Assembly (NCBI RefSeq): GCF_002443255.2
Contig: NW_019211457.1
Coordinates: forward strand, 25,288,921-25,352,920
Length of the DNA: 64,000 nucleotides
From: Varroa destructor
Lineage: Eukaryota; Arthropoda; Arachnida; Mesostigmata; Varroidae
Direction of reading: 5' to 3'
In this document: piece by piece, positions 26,262 to 38,415 of the stretch
How the letters are laid out: the number at the start of each line of letters is the position of its first letter
How positions within the stretch are numbered: the stretch's first letter is position 1
Notes under the pieces: model-generated
What the model saw: the letters and a program-made list of their open reading frames with translations, nothing else
Told to the model about the DNA's origin: nothing
The model's database searches: none
Made by a program: the position numbers and the translations under genes

Positions 26262-28773
26262 CTACTGTCGTCCGAGAACATGACCGGTGCCCCAGTTGTG
26301 TGCGCCAAACCATCCCCGTGATTGCCCGTTATGATTTCCAGTATCTCCGCGACCGGCAGGATCTCGTCTTTGGGGGGCTTGACCGAAGCCCCCAAAGCTG
26401 CCGGACTGGTTTGGAAAGTACTTGTACCTATGGTGGTTAAAGAGAATCAAAACAAGTATGCTTATTTTCTGCTATAGGTAACTGTATTTCAATGTAGATC
26501 ATGTTTGTTGTGTGCTATGTCAACTGATATTTCAAGCATATGGATTAAGCGAAGGAAAATTATTTAAAAATTAATACTAGGAGATTTGCTCAATAGAAAA
26601 GCTACGATGGAATGAAATCTTGACGCATGGGAAACATGAGCTTCGATTACAAGCGCCCTGTCTGTTTGCGCGCGATTTTCAAATGATACTTACAGGATGG
26701 CCGGCACGTGAAGAAGCTGTCGACCGCCTTCTTGAGGATACTGGAAGTTAAGGAAGAAATAGAAATGGCCTACAAGGATTCCTATGAGTTCGTAAAGACC
26801 TCCTCCAGAAATCACTAAATTGAAAGCAAACAAAACCCAAGGCAGATAAACAGCTTTGAAATGGGTGCCGAACCAGAACGATACGATCTGCTCCTTGTTT
26901 AACTGGCACCATACGTAAAGCACCGATAACACCATTGGGTCCATGAGTAGCTATGGGACGAATGAAACAAAAAACAAGAGCCAAACTTAGTTTTTAGTTC
27001 ACTGAATTTTAGAGAAGATAGGGTAATTGATAAATAGTTAATTTATGTTGATTAAAGTTAAATAGTTAATATGTTGCCAAATAACTCTATAAAAAAATAG
27101 TATTCATTTCATTAGTGAAATGCCTAAAAACAGATTATAGATGTATTATTTACTGTGAGTGGAACGGATGAGAATGACAGAAGATTAGCGAGTAATAGGA
27201 TCTATATATTTATTAACCCTGATATGGTGCTGTTGTACTAAGATTAATTATATATTCAAAAGCATGTCGAAAAGTCAAATATGGTGGCTAATATATTTAA
27301 ATATCAGCCCAGCATACGAGTATTATTCCTATCGCAAAAAGAGGGTTCACAAGTATATAAAAATTATATAAAAGGTTATTACTCCTAACCAAAGCGGTAT
27401 CGCTTCCGCAGAGGAATACTCGCTAATTTCTACAATAAAACCCGTGTATGTTTTCCTTACTTGGATCTCACTGAAGACAGCTACGATTAGAATGCAGATG
27501 AAGTTAAACAGAAGCATGAATAGGTATTCTGCCGGTCGTCCGTTGTAAGCCGATGTCTCGAGTCGCATTGAATATGAATATAGAAAATAGAGATTTACGA
27601 GGTAGTGAAGCCCCATCGGATAGAAAAACACCGCTGTAAATGGCCGCCATATCTGAAATACAGAATGATAACGTCCACCGAAGGCGACATGTTAACGAAA
27701 TTGCTGATTATTTTTTACGAATTGAGACGCGATCTCCCATCCCCCATATAGCCTCATTAGAAACCTAGAGACCTTGGCCTGCCGTAAAGACCCTTCTGAC
27801 ATTGTTAGCATAGCTCTTTTATATAAAATTTTCCTGAACGTACCACATATGCTATATAAGCTAGGTACTTTCGGTGTATAGCTTTTTTAATTACGAATTT
27901 GACTAGTTTTTATCTTAAAGCTGACTATATACGAATAAATAAATATAAAAAATGTAAGTCAGAGAAATGATGGAAAAATCAACATTGCTCATGAGCGAAG
28001 ACTGGGAGACTTGTTTGCTGTAATTGTTGTTGTCCGAACTACTGAAAGTTATGAATGATCGTCAAGGATTCGCCGCTACCTATGAAATCCAGCAAGAATA
28101 CTGATTCACGTTCAACGACGTAGGAACACGATAACCGTTATATTAGTTACAGTGCTAAGCTGTACCAGAAGTGTACTGCCATCGAAGCTCACACTATTTA
28201 GGGCTCGAAATGGTCAAAAAGCATTGTCTAATATCTCGGCATATATTTCAGTTAATTGTCGGCTTAGCTAGAGAGTTGAACTTGTCTGACTTCGCCCTGG
28301 TCACTTTTTTTAAACATTCTTCTAACGTCCATGGACTATTTTGATGGGCATTTACTTCGAGTAACCTGTTGGATCTTCTGCATTAAAAAAAACTGTCGAG
28401 CAACTAATTCTTTAGGCTCAACAACGGCAACAGCATTTAGAACGCTGGCTACCCAACGCATTACAGCTTGAAATTTCGCGCATACAGAAAGAGACGTCGA
28501 GTTACGTTTCTAGATCAGGACGAAAAGGTGCTTTTCAACTGCACAAAAAATCCCCAGATCTCACGAGCCGTCATCAGGCTAACAATTCCTACTCAAGCAA
28601 CTCATAAATCTCCCAGTCACCTGGAACTTCTTAAAGACATTGTTATAGATGAAGATTAGGTGGTACGGGCTGATAATCTTGAACCGGCCGAGCACGGGAA
28701 AAACAATAGATAATCCAAACCAATATCTTGTTAACAGGGGCAAGCTGCGGAACCAATCCGCGATTTCACCCAT
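26262..28773 (-). CDS. DERL1: Derlin-1, ER-associated degradation rhomboid pseudoprotease
   Basis: Multi-span ER membrane protein of the rhomboid pseudoprotease family. In the family it helps move misfolded proteins from the ER to cytosolic p97/VCP and the proteasome. Coding exons in transcript order: 28773-28621 (51 codons), 27652-27461 (64 codons), 26950-26694 and 26427-26262, with GTGACT, GTAAGG and GTAAGT donors. The last junction splits a Leu codon (CT|G). Total 255 residues, against about 251 in human derlin-1. The start MGEIADWFRSLP matches the family's MSDIGDWFRS-type N-terminus; an upstream in-frame ATG region exists, but homology favours 28773. Key features are WR at W53-R54 (IWRP), the G172xxxG176 motif in ELIGILVGH, LETSAYNGRPAEYLFMLLFN, VSFWFGTHFKAVYLPWV, and a Gly-rich cytosolic tail ending in a p97-binding SHP box (W246 to L252, WGTGHVL). 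It is type 1 rather than derlin-2/3, which start and end differently. A CAG at 28787-28785 may be the acceptor of a 5' UTR intron. Confidence 0.96.
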
Positions 28774-31632
28774 CGTAATAGCTCCTGCAACCAGTACGAA
28801 AAAAATCACGATTAGAAGGTTGAATTAATACATTATACCATGATCATTAATATTATACACCGATCAAACGTCGCCACGTCGCTTAGTCGATACAAACTGC
28901 TGCAGTGAACAAAACCTATTGGTAGAAAGTTATCAATATGAACAAATATCTTCTACAGAAATTAATCATTCAGCCAAGAAGCAAAGGTTCCTCAATTGTT
29001 ATCAGAAAATGTAAATATATTCAAGCGTCTAGAGAACCGATGTTCTCCCACTACCGCATTGGTTCTCAGTCCCGCATATATCTGCATCCCGGTTTTTGCA
29101 ATTAATTTGTATGTGTTTAGTCGAGAGTGTAACAATGATCGGTAGACTATGAAATGACAAAAAAAAATCACTTTGATCAGGACGACAGTAATGATACAAA
29201 TGACAACAATAAGGAACTACCGTGTCATAGTAAGTAACAGCAAGCACACATTTCGCTAGTAGTCTGTCATAGAGCATTCCGTACGAGTGATGATAAAGCA
29301 TGCGCTATCTCTGCTTCGTGATACGAGAAACCCAGTACTGAGATTCGGAGACTCTGCTGATTCATGCGTAAGTCATGCGAAAATTCAACGTCACACAATA
29401 GCGGTGAGTCGCCTTATATGACTTCCTCAAATCAAGTTGAACATAATTTTTTACGAACTGGTGACTATAATATCTTACGAAATTTATGTGTCCTCTATTT
29501 TAATGCTACACAACACTTGCTCAGGCATTTTCAGCTTACCCTTAATTAGTTATGAATTTACCACAGGTGGAACAGGATCTTAATCGTGCTAGGAAGGGGT
29601 ACGATTAATGGTTAGGACATTCCATCATCTCACCGCAGACTATGGTTCGATAGCGTAACGAAATAGTCAGTCAAGATATATTAATAGAGCACCGCTAATT
29701 GTTCCCGTCGAATTGAAACACTTTTAGTTTTGTGTTTACCCATGTATTATACGCAACGTTACTTTATACGCGCACCAATTTGTACTATGCGTGCACTTCC
29801 TGGTAGAGCGCTATCCTAACACTATAATAAATTTTGAAGCAACCCTTCAACCTGCTATTTATACTGAACCTCAACGATGTCAGCTCTGTTTAGGAGATTC
29901 GATATCAATGTTGAATACGCCTTTCGCATTGACAAATTCTTATCGATAAATGGAGGTTCACCGCGATGGAAATGCAGTAGCTAAATTTAGGCTTCCTCGA
30001 TTGTGTCCTACAGCCAGCTCAACAGTAACTCAGGCTATCTTCATAAACTCGTTTTATATCCGTTCGATCTAAACTATTTTCCGATTGTCGATTGGCAGTT
30101 CGTTCTAAATAACAATTCGCTTATTGCCAGCACTTCCATGCAGCTTTTTTCTCGAAGATACATACGAGGATCGTTCATGGGATTTGTGCAATTTTTTTTT
30201 TGTTACTTATTCAACCATTACTACAGCGTTATACGAAATGATAGGTTTCAGTTTCGGGCACGACAAGCTGGTCTGTTTTGAGATAAACTAAAACGAAGTG
30301 CTTAAACTTAAATTTTGGCAGTTCGTATTTGGCAAGAAGAGACACTAACAATGCAGAAAATCTATTGTGACTGTTATTTTTCCCAAATTGATCTGGCTGC
30401 ATGCTCAAAAAGCGTCTAGACACTAACTTACCTCCGAGAATCGACTATAGAGTTTCGATGGGAGCGTTACGATTTATCATAGGATTTGTCGATTCGTTTA
30501 AGGCACATCTATTACATACGCACACTCACGGACACAGTCTAGTCTTTAAAAATGAATTTCAAGTCAACCCTTGGTGTCGGAACAACGAATACGTGTATTT
30601 CGGCCGGTGACGTCACATCAAAACAAACCAGTTAAATTGCCTGAAGTAAGTTGAATTGGTTTAAGTTTCAGTGTGTAAGCACAGCGAAGTAAGTGGAAAT
30701 TTAATCACACATTATAAGCTGTATAGATCGAAACACTATGATTTGTGTGCGATGATTGATGATCGCTTCGCTTGCGAGAGAAGCTTCATGGTGAATAGTC
30801 CCAATATAGAAGGTTGTTTTGACATCGCGCAGCGCGGGCCATGCCGCTGTAGCATCTATATAGAAATAACACAGTCAGGGCAGCATTACTACATTGCATA
30901 GAAAAATTTTGTAAATTGTTCATTTATTTTTCGTTTTTACTTTTTGTTTTGGTCATGTGACCCGCTGTTTCGGTGGCTTGTTCCTATAGGATCACGCTTT
31001 CTGCCAAGTGTCCATCGGCCGTCGAATATAGTTATCTATTGCATATAGTTTACGACACCATATTATAAATATTTATCGAACACATTATGCCATATTTGGT
31101 TGTCAAACTCTGCGGTAGTTTTGTCAATCATGACGAATATTAGATCAGCGTCAATTTGATAATGTGTATAACGGCTGGGGGTCACCAGCTAAAGTTTGTG
31201 CGTCTTAATCGTCAGAATGAATATCGGGTGTGGGAAAAGTTTATTTAAATATAATAGCGGTGTCGTTGCAAATTGAAACGCCAGATGTTTATAGTTCGAG
31301 AACTACCAATAGGATTGCTACTGTTTATGCGATCGTGTTAGAAAAAAGAGGATTTGTTGAACGACGGCATTTCCTTTGCCATAGGGTTTTCTTTCAGTGT
31401 AGTGAACGTCTCTGAGCCTCTGTGGACCTATATATTGGCCTGCCGCAATCGTAGTGACATTTCACTTCGTATTTGAAGGTGTTCGAAAGAATCCGTGCAC
31501 GGTTATGGCCGAGCGACACATCGCTACTGAAACCGCAACTGCAGATCCCAGGGAAAGTTATTGCATGGCAACACGGTGGGGTTATATACTCTACTATAAG
31601 CCACTATATAATATAATAATATATATATATAT

Positions 31633-31775
31633 AGAGATCTTCGCAATGTTTCATGTGCATCACTTCACTGAAACCTAGTGGCTTATATTAGATATTATAT
31701 ATATATATATATATATCTAATATAAGCCACTAGGTTTCAGTGAAGTGATGCACATGAAACATTGCGAAGATCTCT
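31633..31775. repeat. Perfect 63-bp inverted repeat with 17-nt AT loop
   Basis: Left arm 31633-31695 and right arm 31713-31775 are exact reverse complements over all 63 bases. They enclose an alternating TA spacer of 17 nt (31696-31712). The arms start AGAGATCTTCGC and carry ordinary mixed sequence, so this is not a simple-repeat artefact. A related piece, TAAGCCACTA, also occurs just left of the structure near 31598-31607. A transcript would fold into a long perfect hairpin. No open frame, transposase or clear target-site duplication is visible. It may be a miniature inverted-repeat element, a hairpin-RNA locus or a recent fold-back duplication. Confidence 0.92.
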
Positions 31776-32944
31776 TGCGTTAGCAGTAACAATACTTCAT
31801 TATCTAAGCGTAAGTTGAATGAATGAATGAATGAAGATCCTATATCCTACATGAACAATTTTTAATTAATATTAGGGAAGTAGGATATTACCAACATATC
31901 TTGGTACATTACGTTTATACAACGCAACGTAAAATGAATGATCGTTTTAGTTTAGGGCGGGTTGACTTCAGTTGGGTGTTTCATTCTAATTTTTGCTTAC
32001 ACGAAACACATTTCATTTGATTCGTTGATTTTGCCCAGCAAAGCTGTTATTTTTCTATTATTTTAAAAGTTTGGCATTCTTAAGCAACATTTTACTAATT
32101 ATATTCTTGCCCAGATTGCGCTACTGCATTCAGTAACCCTTACTATATTTAGCGAACTTGCAACTGTAATGAAAGACAAAGGGCCAAACAAATCAGTATA
32201 TAATAGGGCATTTAAATAATATAACGATAGGAATCTATAAAGGGCACGACTGCATCGATATGCACTGTATTTGTTTCAGAACTTCGGTCGCAATTCTCAA
32301 TACGTCTTCCGTATAGCGCGAACTTGGCACTGGCAACCTATCATCTGTTTCGGTCTTCGCAGAACTCTTCTACTGGCGTCGATTTAATTGTCGTCAGGAA
32401 GGGCCGCAAGAATCACTTGTCACAGTTTTTTTTGTTCACAAGATCACCGACGTTCTACAGTGATAGAATTAGGGTGTTGCTAGAAAAGAACACTACTGAT
32501 AGATTGCGTATTAGTAATATTTCTTGGCTGGTAGACAATCATTATTGTTTTGATTGTTCAATATAATTACAATATAATAACAATTTGGTATAAAACAGCG
32601 ATTAAAAACTCTTCCGACTGTTATTTTACTTTCTTTGGGCTTACCTAGCCAGTGGCTTCAACGGACTTTTGACTCCTAGGTCTCTTAATTGTCGCTTAAT
32701 CAAAAACATTCAACCTCGTTTACAATATCGACCGTTCATTTCTATTACTATGAAACTTCGTTTTTATAGAATTTCATTACGCGTGTACAGCCAACGCATA
32801 TTATAAACAGATTCGCTAAACCGATAGCGTATTTTCAAACAGATTTATAATTTAATAACCTGACGACTTTACATCATGTAAAGTTTGTAACAGAAAAACA
32901 AGTAGACGCTCACGAAAGCGTATTGCGAACGGCTCATCACAGCG

Positions 32945-32970
32945 TTTCGGTATCCCAATAACATTGGGAT
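32945..32970. repeat. Short hairpin (9-bp stem)
   Basis: TATCCCAAT and ATTGGGATA form a perfect 9-bp stem around the loop AAC. A second small palindrome, ACTTTACAT-C-ATGTAAAGT, lies about 80 bp to the left. Both are small enough to be chance. Confidence 0.5.
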
Positions 32971-33904
32971 AATCGACGGATCTCTCTGGCCGGGTACCAA
33001 AGCGGGCCGTATTTGTGCTGGTATACCAGTTTGCATGTGGCGATTGACTAGAATACTCCATACACATAATACGTTATTGTTTTGTTAAAAAAATTACCGA
33101 AGCGTTGATCGAGTGTTGGCGAAGCGCACCGCTTAACAACTAATAGCAGGATACGTTTCCCTGTTTGGTTCTTTGTGGGCGTTCTGTAATAAGATAATGA
33201 AATGATTAAATATATCTATACATACATACCGCTAACTGCTTCTATATATATTACAACACATTGATTGTAGCCTCACCTTCAATCGAACAAGACTGGCTCC
33301 ACAAAGCTATTGCCAGACTAAGATCTGCCAGTTAATTAGAATTTACTCAGCTGAAATATCCGCCTGTTTTAAAAATCTCCTGTCGATTACAAATGTGTTT
33401 ATTTCGCATATTTACTATGCAAGAACAACACTCAATTTCAACAACACATCACTCATCAAAAAAAAATCAAGTTGTTAACAAATGTAATACTATACGATAG
33501 CCGTACGCGACCGAAAAGTTACTGCGAACGTCCTAATGTAATTCTTGTAATAACGATTCTTGTTTCGTTAAGTGCCGGACACGCTGAAGGCAGTAGGTAC
33601 GAAAACGACTGGTCAGACCAACAACAACATAGCACTACCTGGATGGAACTACTCCAATCAGCGTCGCGTGGAAGAACTAATCATAAGCGCAAAGGAGCCC
33701 CTAAGAGAGCATGAATCGTCAGTATGCCCCTATCTAGGTATGTCTCGAACAACGGTACGAAACAAACCCAGACAATGCCACTCCACAGATCGTCCATAGG
33801 ACCGGCAAAGGCTTTGTAGTGCTGACCACTGTAAGGATAAAGCTCAAAATGTCCACGTCGTATTTGCCTATGCCATCTAACTTGGGCTTGGTGATCCTTA
33901 ATAC

Positions 33905-33932
33905 GCAACTGGTGCTCTGAAGCACCAGTTGC
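33905..33932. repeat. Perfect 12-bp stem hairpin with CTGA loop
   Basis: GCAACTGGTGCT (33905-33916) and AGCACCAGTTGC (33921-33932) pair perfectly around the four-base loop CTGA. No U-run follows, and no histone gene is nearby, so it is neither a typical terminator nor a histone 3' stem-loop. Confidence 0.8.
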
Positions 33933-36900
33933 ATATGGTCCGCTGTTCCGCACACTAATGCAAAATAAAAAAATATTCTAAGTAAAAAAATAGTAATTTA
34001 TAACCGTGCTATGTACTGTATGTAAATGAAAGGCAATAAACTTGAGTCAATTGTTTTTATGATCAGATTAGCCTAAAACAGACTTTGCTCGTCTTACCAC
34101 AAAGTCAGCGTTATTGGTACCATTTATAAGTTACTCCAAACTAATAAAATAAGAATCGTTTGATCTGCTTTGTTTTTCGTTAACATACGACCAGATCTAG
34201 CGCCTGCTCTGTAGACCTATCTAGTACATTTTCAATACACTCAGAAATTGAGAATGCTTGGTTATGTGACATTACGTGAAGCCACTTGCGGGCTTGTATT
34301 TGGCATAGGCGGAAATAGAACGTATACGATACTCAGACGCCTGCATCGTTTTCTGTCTTGATCATGTGACTTTTCATATCAGGTTATTAAGACTTCCAGC
34401 CACAAGCGCACCGGCGTGCTATGCTTCTTACATACGAATACGCTCGCTCTCCATTCTTCGTCTGTTCAGTCAAATTCATCTGAATTCTCTATTCTATCTA
34501 GACGGATTCATATCTTCCCGGGACCCTTGCGCATGCCGAAACAAAGGACAGCTCAACGGCGATCGTAATTATATCTCCAAAGCCGAACCGAAGCCTATCA
34601 TTAACCGGTGGAGCAATATTGCTACAAATACAACGGTTAAAGTTGGCCGTGAGATAAATCGGACTTACTTAAGCCGAAACCCGTTCCACAGCAGCGTTTT
34701 TGTGTGATTGCATTTTTCTAGAAATCTTCAGATCTGTCAGATGTCTCTTCGACATATAGTCGGATATAAAATGTTCAACTAGAAGTCGCTAAACTATGGT
34801 TCGATATTTTGGGCCTAAATAAGAACATACATATGTGTAACAAACTTAAAATGCTTTATTTTCTAATGCCTCAGACTAAGTCTCTTTTTGAATCACGATC
34901 TTGTAAATGCCTGCATTTTTTCATGAAGTTAATGATTTACAATACATCGGTTTAAATAGTTTAAAAATCTGCTTATAGAAGTTCAGCGATCTGAAGTTCC
35001 TGCCCTCTTATCGATCTTTTAAGTGGTGACGTATGGAAAGCGTAAGGATACGCTTTTACAGACGGATGAACAACAATCGCGCAATATAAAAACATTGAAG
35101 TATAGCTTACGTGAACCTTCCAAGATAATTTTTGAAGTTACTTTTCATATATGCTTCAATATATACTATCATTTCCATAATTCCAGTCTGGAAGGAGCTG
35201 TTATTGGCACCAAACATGTGCCAAATCGAAACAATATGTGTATCATTGTTTTTGCCATACCGTGAACTGCCTCATCAAGTGAAGTTTTATTTATTATTAA
35301 GGTCATTCATAAGGGATCGTCAAGTTTGGCGACCAACGACATCGAAAAGAACCTCAAGCCCAGGCATGGTTGGCGAAGGAAAGGCGGCGTGGTCTGAGTA
35401 GCTAATACGGACGTGTTTGAGTAATTTACTATCGCAGTTACATTGGTTTGAATTCCCGATACAAAGAAACTGTAAACTATGCTTGAAAAACACATAGACC
35501 CAGTTACGTGCAGCGGAAGCCACCTTGGGAATAGGGAAACACTTCAGTGCTATACTAAAAAGGCGATCCCGAAAACTCCTTCTAACAAAGAAGGTAGCTG
35601 GTGCGTAGGAATTATGACATATCTGAATGCGTTTACTTCAATGTTAGAGACGATTTTACTGGAGGTAACAATGGATCTCAGAACAGAACTAAAAGAGTGA
35701 CGTGTAGAAGAGAAATCAAGTATTAATGGATAATTATCTTGGCGGAATAAAGTCAGTTTATCGGAGTCGAGGCCTTTCAAACATTGGTACAAAAAGATAC
35801 ATACAATACATGGTACAATACAAAAAGATGTGCATATAGCATATCTCGTACAGATAGAGGACAGAGTTTCTTTCTCTAGTTATGAATTTGTGTTTTGCCT
35901 TGCAGGAGCCAAGGGTCGATTTGACAGACTCGCGGGAAACGATTTATTTTTGTACATGTTAAGGTACAGAGGACAATAGGCGTAACTCATACATGCTAAA
36001 GCACATTGGGTTTTATTAAGCTCAAACACTTCCTTGTAGTCCGAGTCACTTGCTAACGCGTTAATATCAACAAAATTGAGATAAATCGTAATTAGAAAGC
36101 ATAGAGAAATGGGATTTAATGATCGCATTTAATCTTCACGGATTCGAAATGTTACCTCCATTCTCTCTCGTTGTAGCGTTTAAAGCAGAGCTGTCAATTG
36201 GTATGTCCTACGCGGACCTGACTGATGCAGTGCAAAATGAAAATGTAGGTCGAGTTTGCCTGCCCGGTGATGATGGCCCGTGTAGGGAAGACGCCCAATT
36301 CACCAGAGCAGTTTAGCCTTGCGGCTGCTTTGAGCAAGCAATGCCGCGAAGCACCAGCACCATTACAGACGCATCTGCGTTTACGCCTAACAGGGAAAAG
36401 AATGGAACGCGTGTATCGATGCTGCTGATACAACGATTCAAAACGATCGATCTACTCAAAGTGAGTGCGCTGTAAAAAGCATAAGCTTCATTATACAAGC
36501 TGTTTTATCTCAAGGTATATTCAGTAATATCCAGAGGTCAGCAATATAATAACTTTTTTCAAGAGAGACATACTGGACCATGTCAGATCGGAAGCTCGCT
36601 CGAGTCAGGCTCAATGCAATTGCTCTTCATATCGGGTCAAAGCTAGCAGTGCTTAGCTAAATAGATAGCTTTTACTGATTCCTCTACAGCACTTCTGGAG
36701 TCTTCGATGGCCATTTGTAGACTACTTTATAGGTTCTGAGCAACATTTTCTTGATACAGACACACAACGCTAATATAATAATAGTAGAGTGTGCTCGAGT
36801 GGTTCAGTTAGATCTTCTGGTCAGGAAAATTGGATAAGGGGTATCGATTAGAACTGTAGTAGCGTGGAGATTTTTGGCGGCTTGAACCCAAACCATCATT

Positions 36901-37094
36901 CGAAACTGGATTATCGTTCAGAAGTACCGAAGATGACCTTTTACCGAGAAGCTCGCTTTACTCGTCAGAAGAGATTGCAGCGCCTAGCTAATTCCCCCCA
37001 TGGAAAATCATTAGCATGCCATGAACTTGAAACGTCCCATAAGACACTGGCATAACGCACAATTAAAAGCAGTCCGTTGAATAAAATGCTGCTC

Positions 37095-37159
37095 GATTGC
37101 CCAAATCGAATCTTCGTATTACAACTGAAGTGTAACACGAAGATTCGATTTGTGTAAAC
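37095..37159. repeat. Pre-miRNA-like imperfect hairpin
   Basis: Perfect 15-bp arms lie at 37103-37117 (AAATCGAATCTTCGT) and 37137-37151. Inside, a single A/C mismatch is followed by a further 5-bp stem (TTACA/TGTAA) closing on a 7-base loop. Outside, pairing continues with a few mismatches (37102/37152, 37100/37154, 37098/37156, 37097/37157 and 37095/37159). The result is about 65 nt with scattered mismatches and a terminal loop, the geometry of an animal microRNA precursor. The fold is seen in the sequence; a function is inference. I do not recognise the arm sequences. Confidence 0.55.
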
Positions 37160-38393
37160 AGATTTTTGTGAAGATTATCACAGTGGTATGACACTAATAT
37201 CGGCTGGTATAGGTGCCTCCTGAGCAAAGCAGGAGGTTTTATCAACTAAGATAAACTGAATTGGTGTGGTACTCCGATTGAAGTGACTTCAGAAGGCGTC
37301 ATAATTAAGAATTACCGTTAATAGAGTAGGTTGAAAATGGCTGTACGGTATCTCATGATGTAGACAAACACAAAATATTCTCTCTGCAAGCACACTCGAT
37401 GATCCTGTAACTTTGGTTGGCTCCACTCATTGCTGGGACGCTTGCTAATTTATAGGATTCGCTAAATAAACAAACTAAATATAAGACTTAGGCCATATCC
37501 GTTAGCCGAGATACAACCCTCTACTAGTAATTTGACCTACGTTATATCTTAGATTTTCGTAGTACTCATAACTGTTTGAGATCTCATTTTTTGAGAATGC
37601 GTTTGCAGTAGAACATAGATCTACCGACTTCCTGCGACCCTTCACGACGCGTTTTTTACCATGATAGGTCCGGTGAAAAAAAGTCGTCATCTTTTTACTG
37701 CAAACCATTCCCTGATGCTTAGTCGGAACCTAACCTGCTTGCTTCTAGCCGGCCAGATTTATTTACTGAAAGGACAACAATCAAGCAGCCGCCATATTCC
37801 TGTATTTAGTGAGAGAGACAAAATTGATTCGATAGGTAGTGTACTCAGTTTATACATCTGCTTGCTACAATCCATAAGCAGATCTTGTACGTGCAAGTAG
37901 AATGTATGTCACATCAGATATCCTAAACATTCAAATACGTAAACAAACGAACGCATCTGAGAATAAGCTCATTATCGTATCAGACTGTTATGTATTACAA
38001 ACTTAGCACGACAAACGACTTGAAAACATAAATAAAAAAAAGGACGCCCGCTACAACTTTGATAGTATCACGTCGGCGTCATAAACACCAGTACAATAAG
38101 TCCAAAAAATGCCGATCTGCTCTTCTAACGGTGAGTCGCGAACTTGTAGGACATAACACTACCAACGTCATAATCGGTAGATAGCCGATAATTGGCGCTG
38201 CAAGCTTTCAGTGTGTGCAAGTCGTCGTTATTCCAGCCAGTGGTTACTTTCAGAAGTGAACCTTAGCATTCGGCCTTAATAGCGGACAGTTACGCCATCT
38301 GTGGGAAGCATGCCAAAGTAGTGGTAAAAAAGAGTATGCGAATGACACTGCATAGATGTCCTGCTGTCCAGTGACCTTCGACAGGACAAACGT

Positions 38394-38415
38394 TGCTGCT
38401 GCTGCTGCTGCTGCT
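38394..38415. repeat. (TGC)n trinucleotide run, about 7 units
   Basis: Pure TGC repeat of 22 nt. It lies outside any supported coding frame. Degenerate GCA/GTA tracts of the same flavour occur elsewhere (near 47428-47450, 51180-51205, 53055-53085 and 53960-53985). Confidence 0.9.

Noticed and set aside
33734..33955. Hydrophobic minus-strand frame with membrane-like segment
   Set aside because: A second, equally plausible frame overlaps it and no partner exon is visible. The start region falls in a hairpin, and I could not match it to a family.
34366..34707. 113-codon plus-strand open frame
   Set aside because: Codon use is not clearly biased, no domain is recognisable, and several frames of this size are expected by chance.
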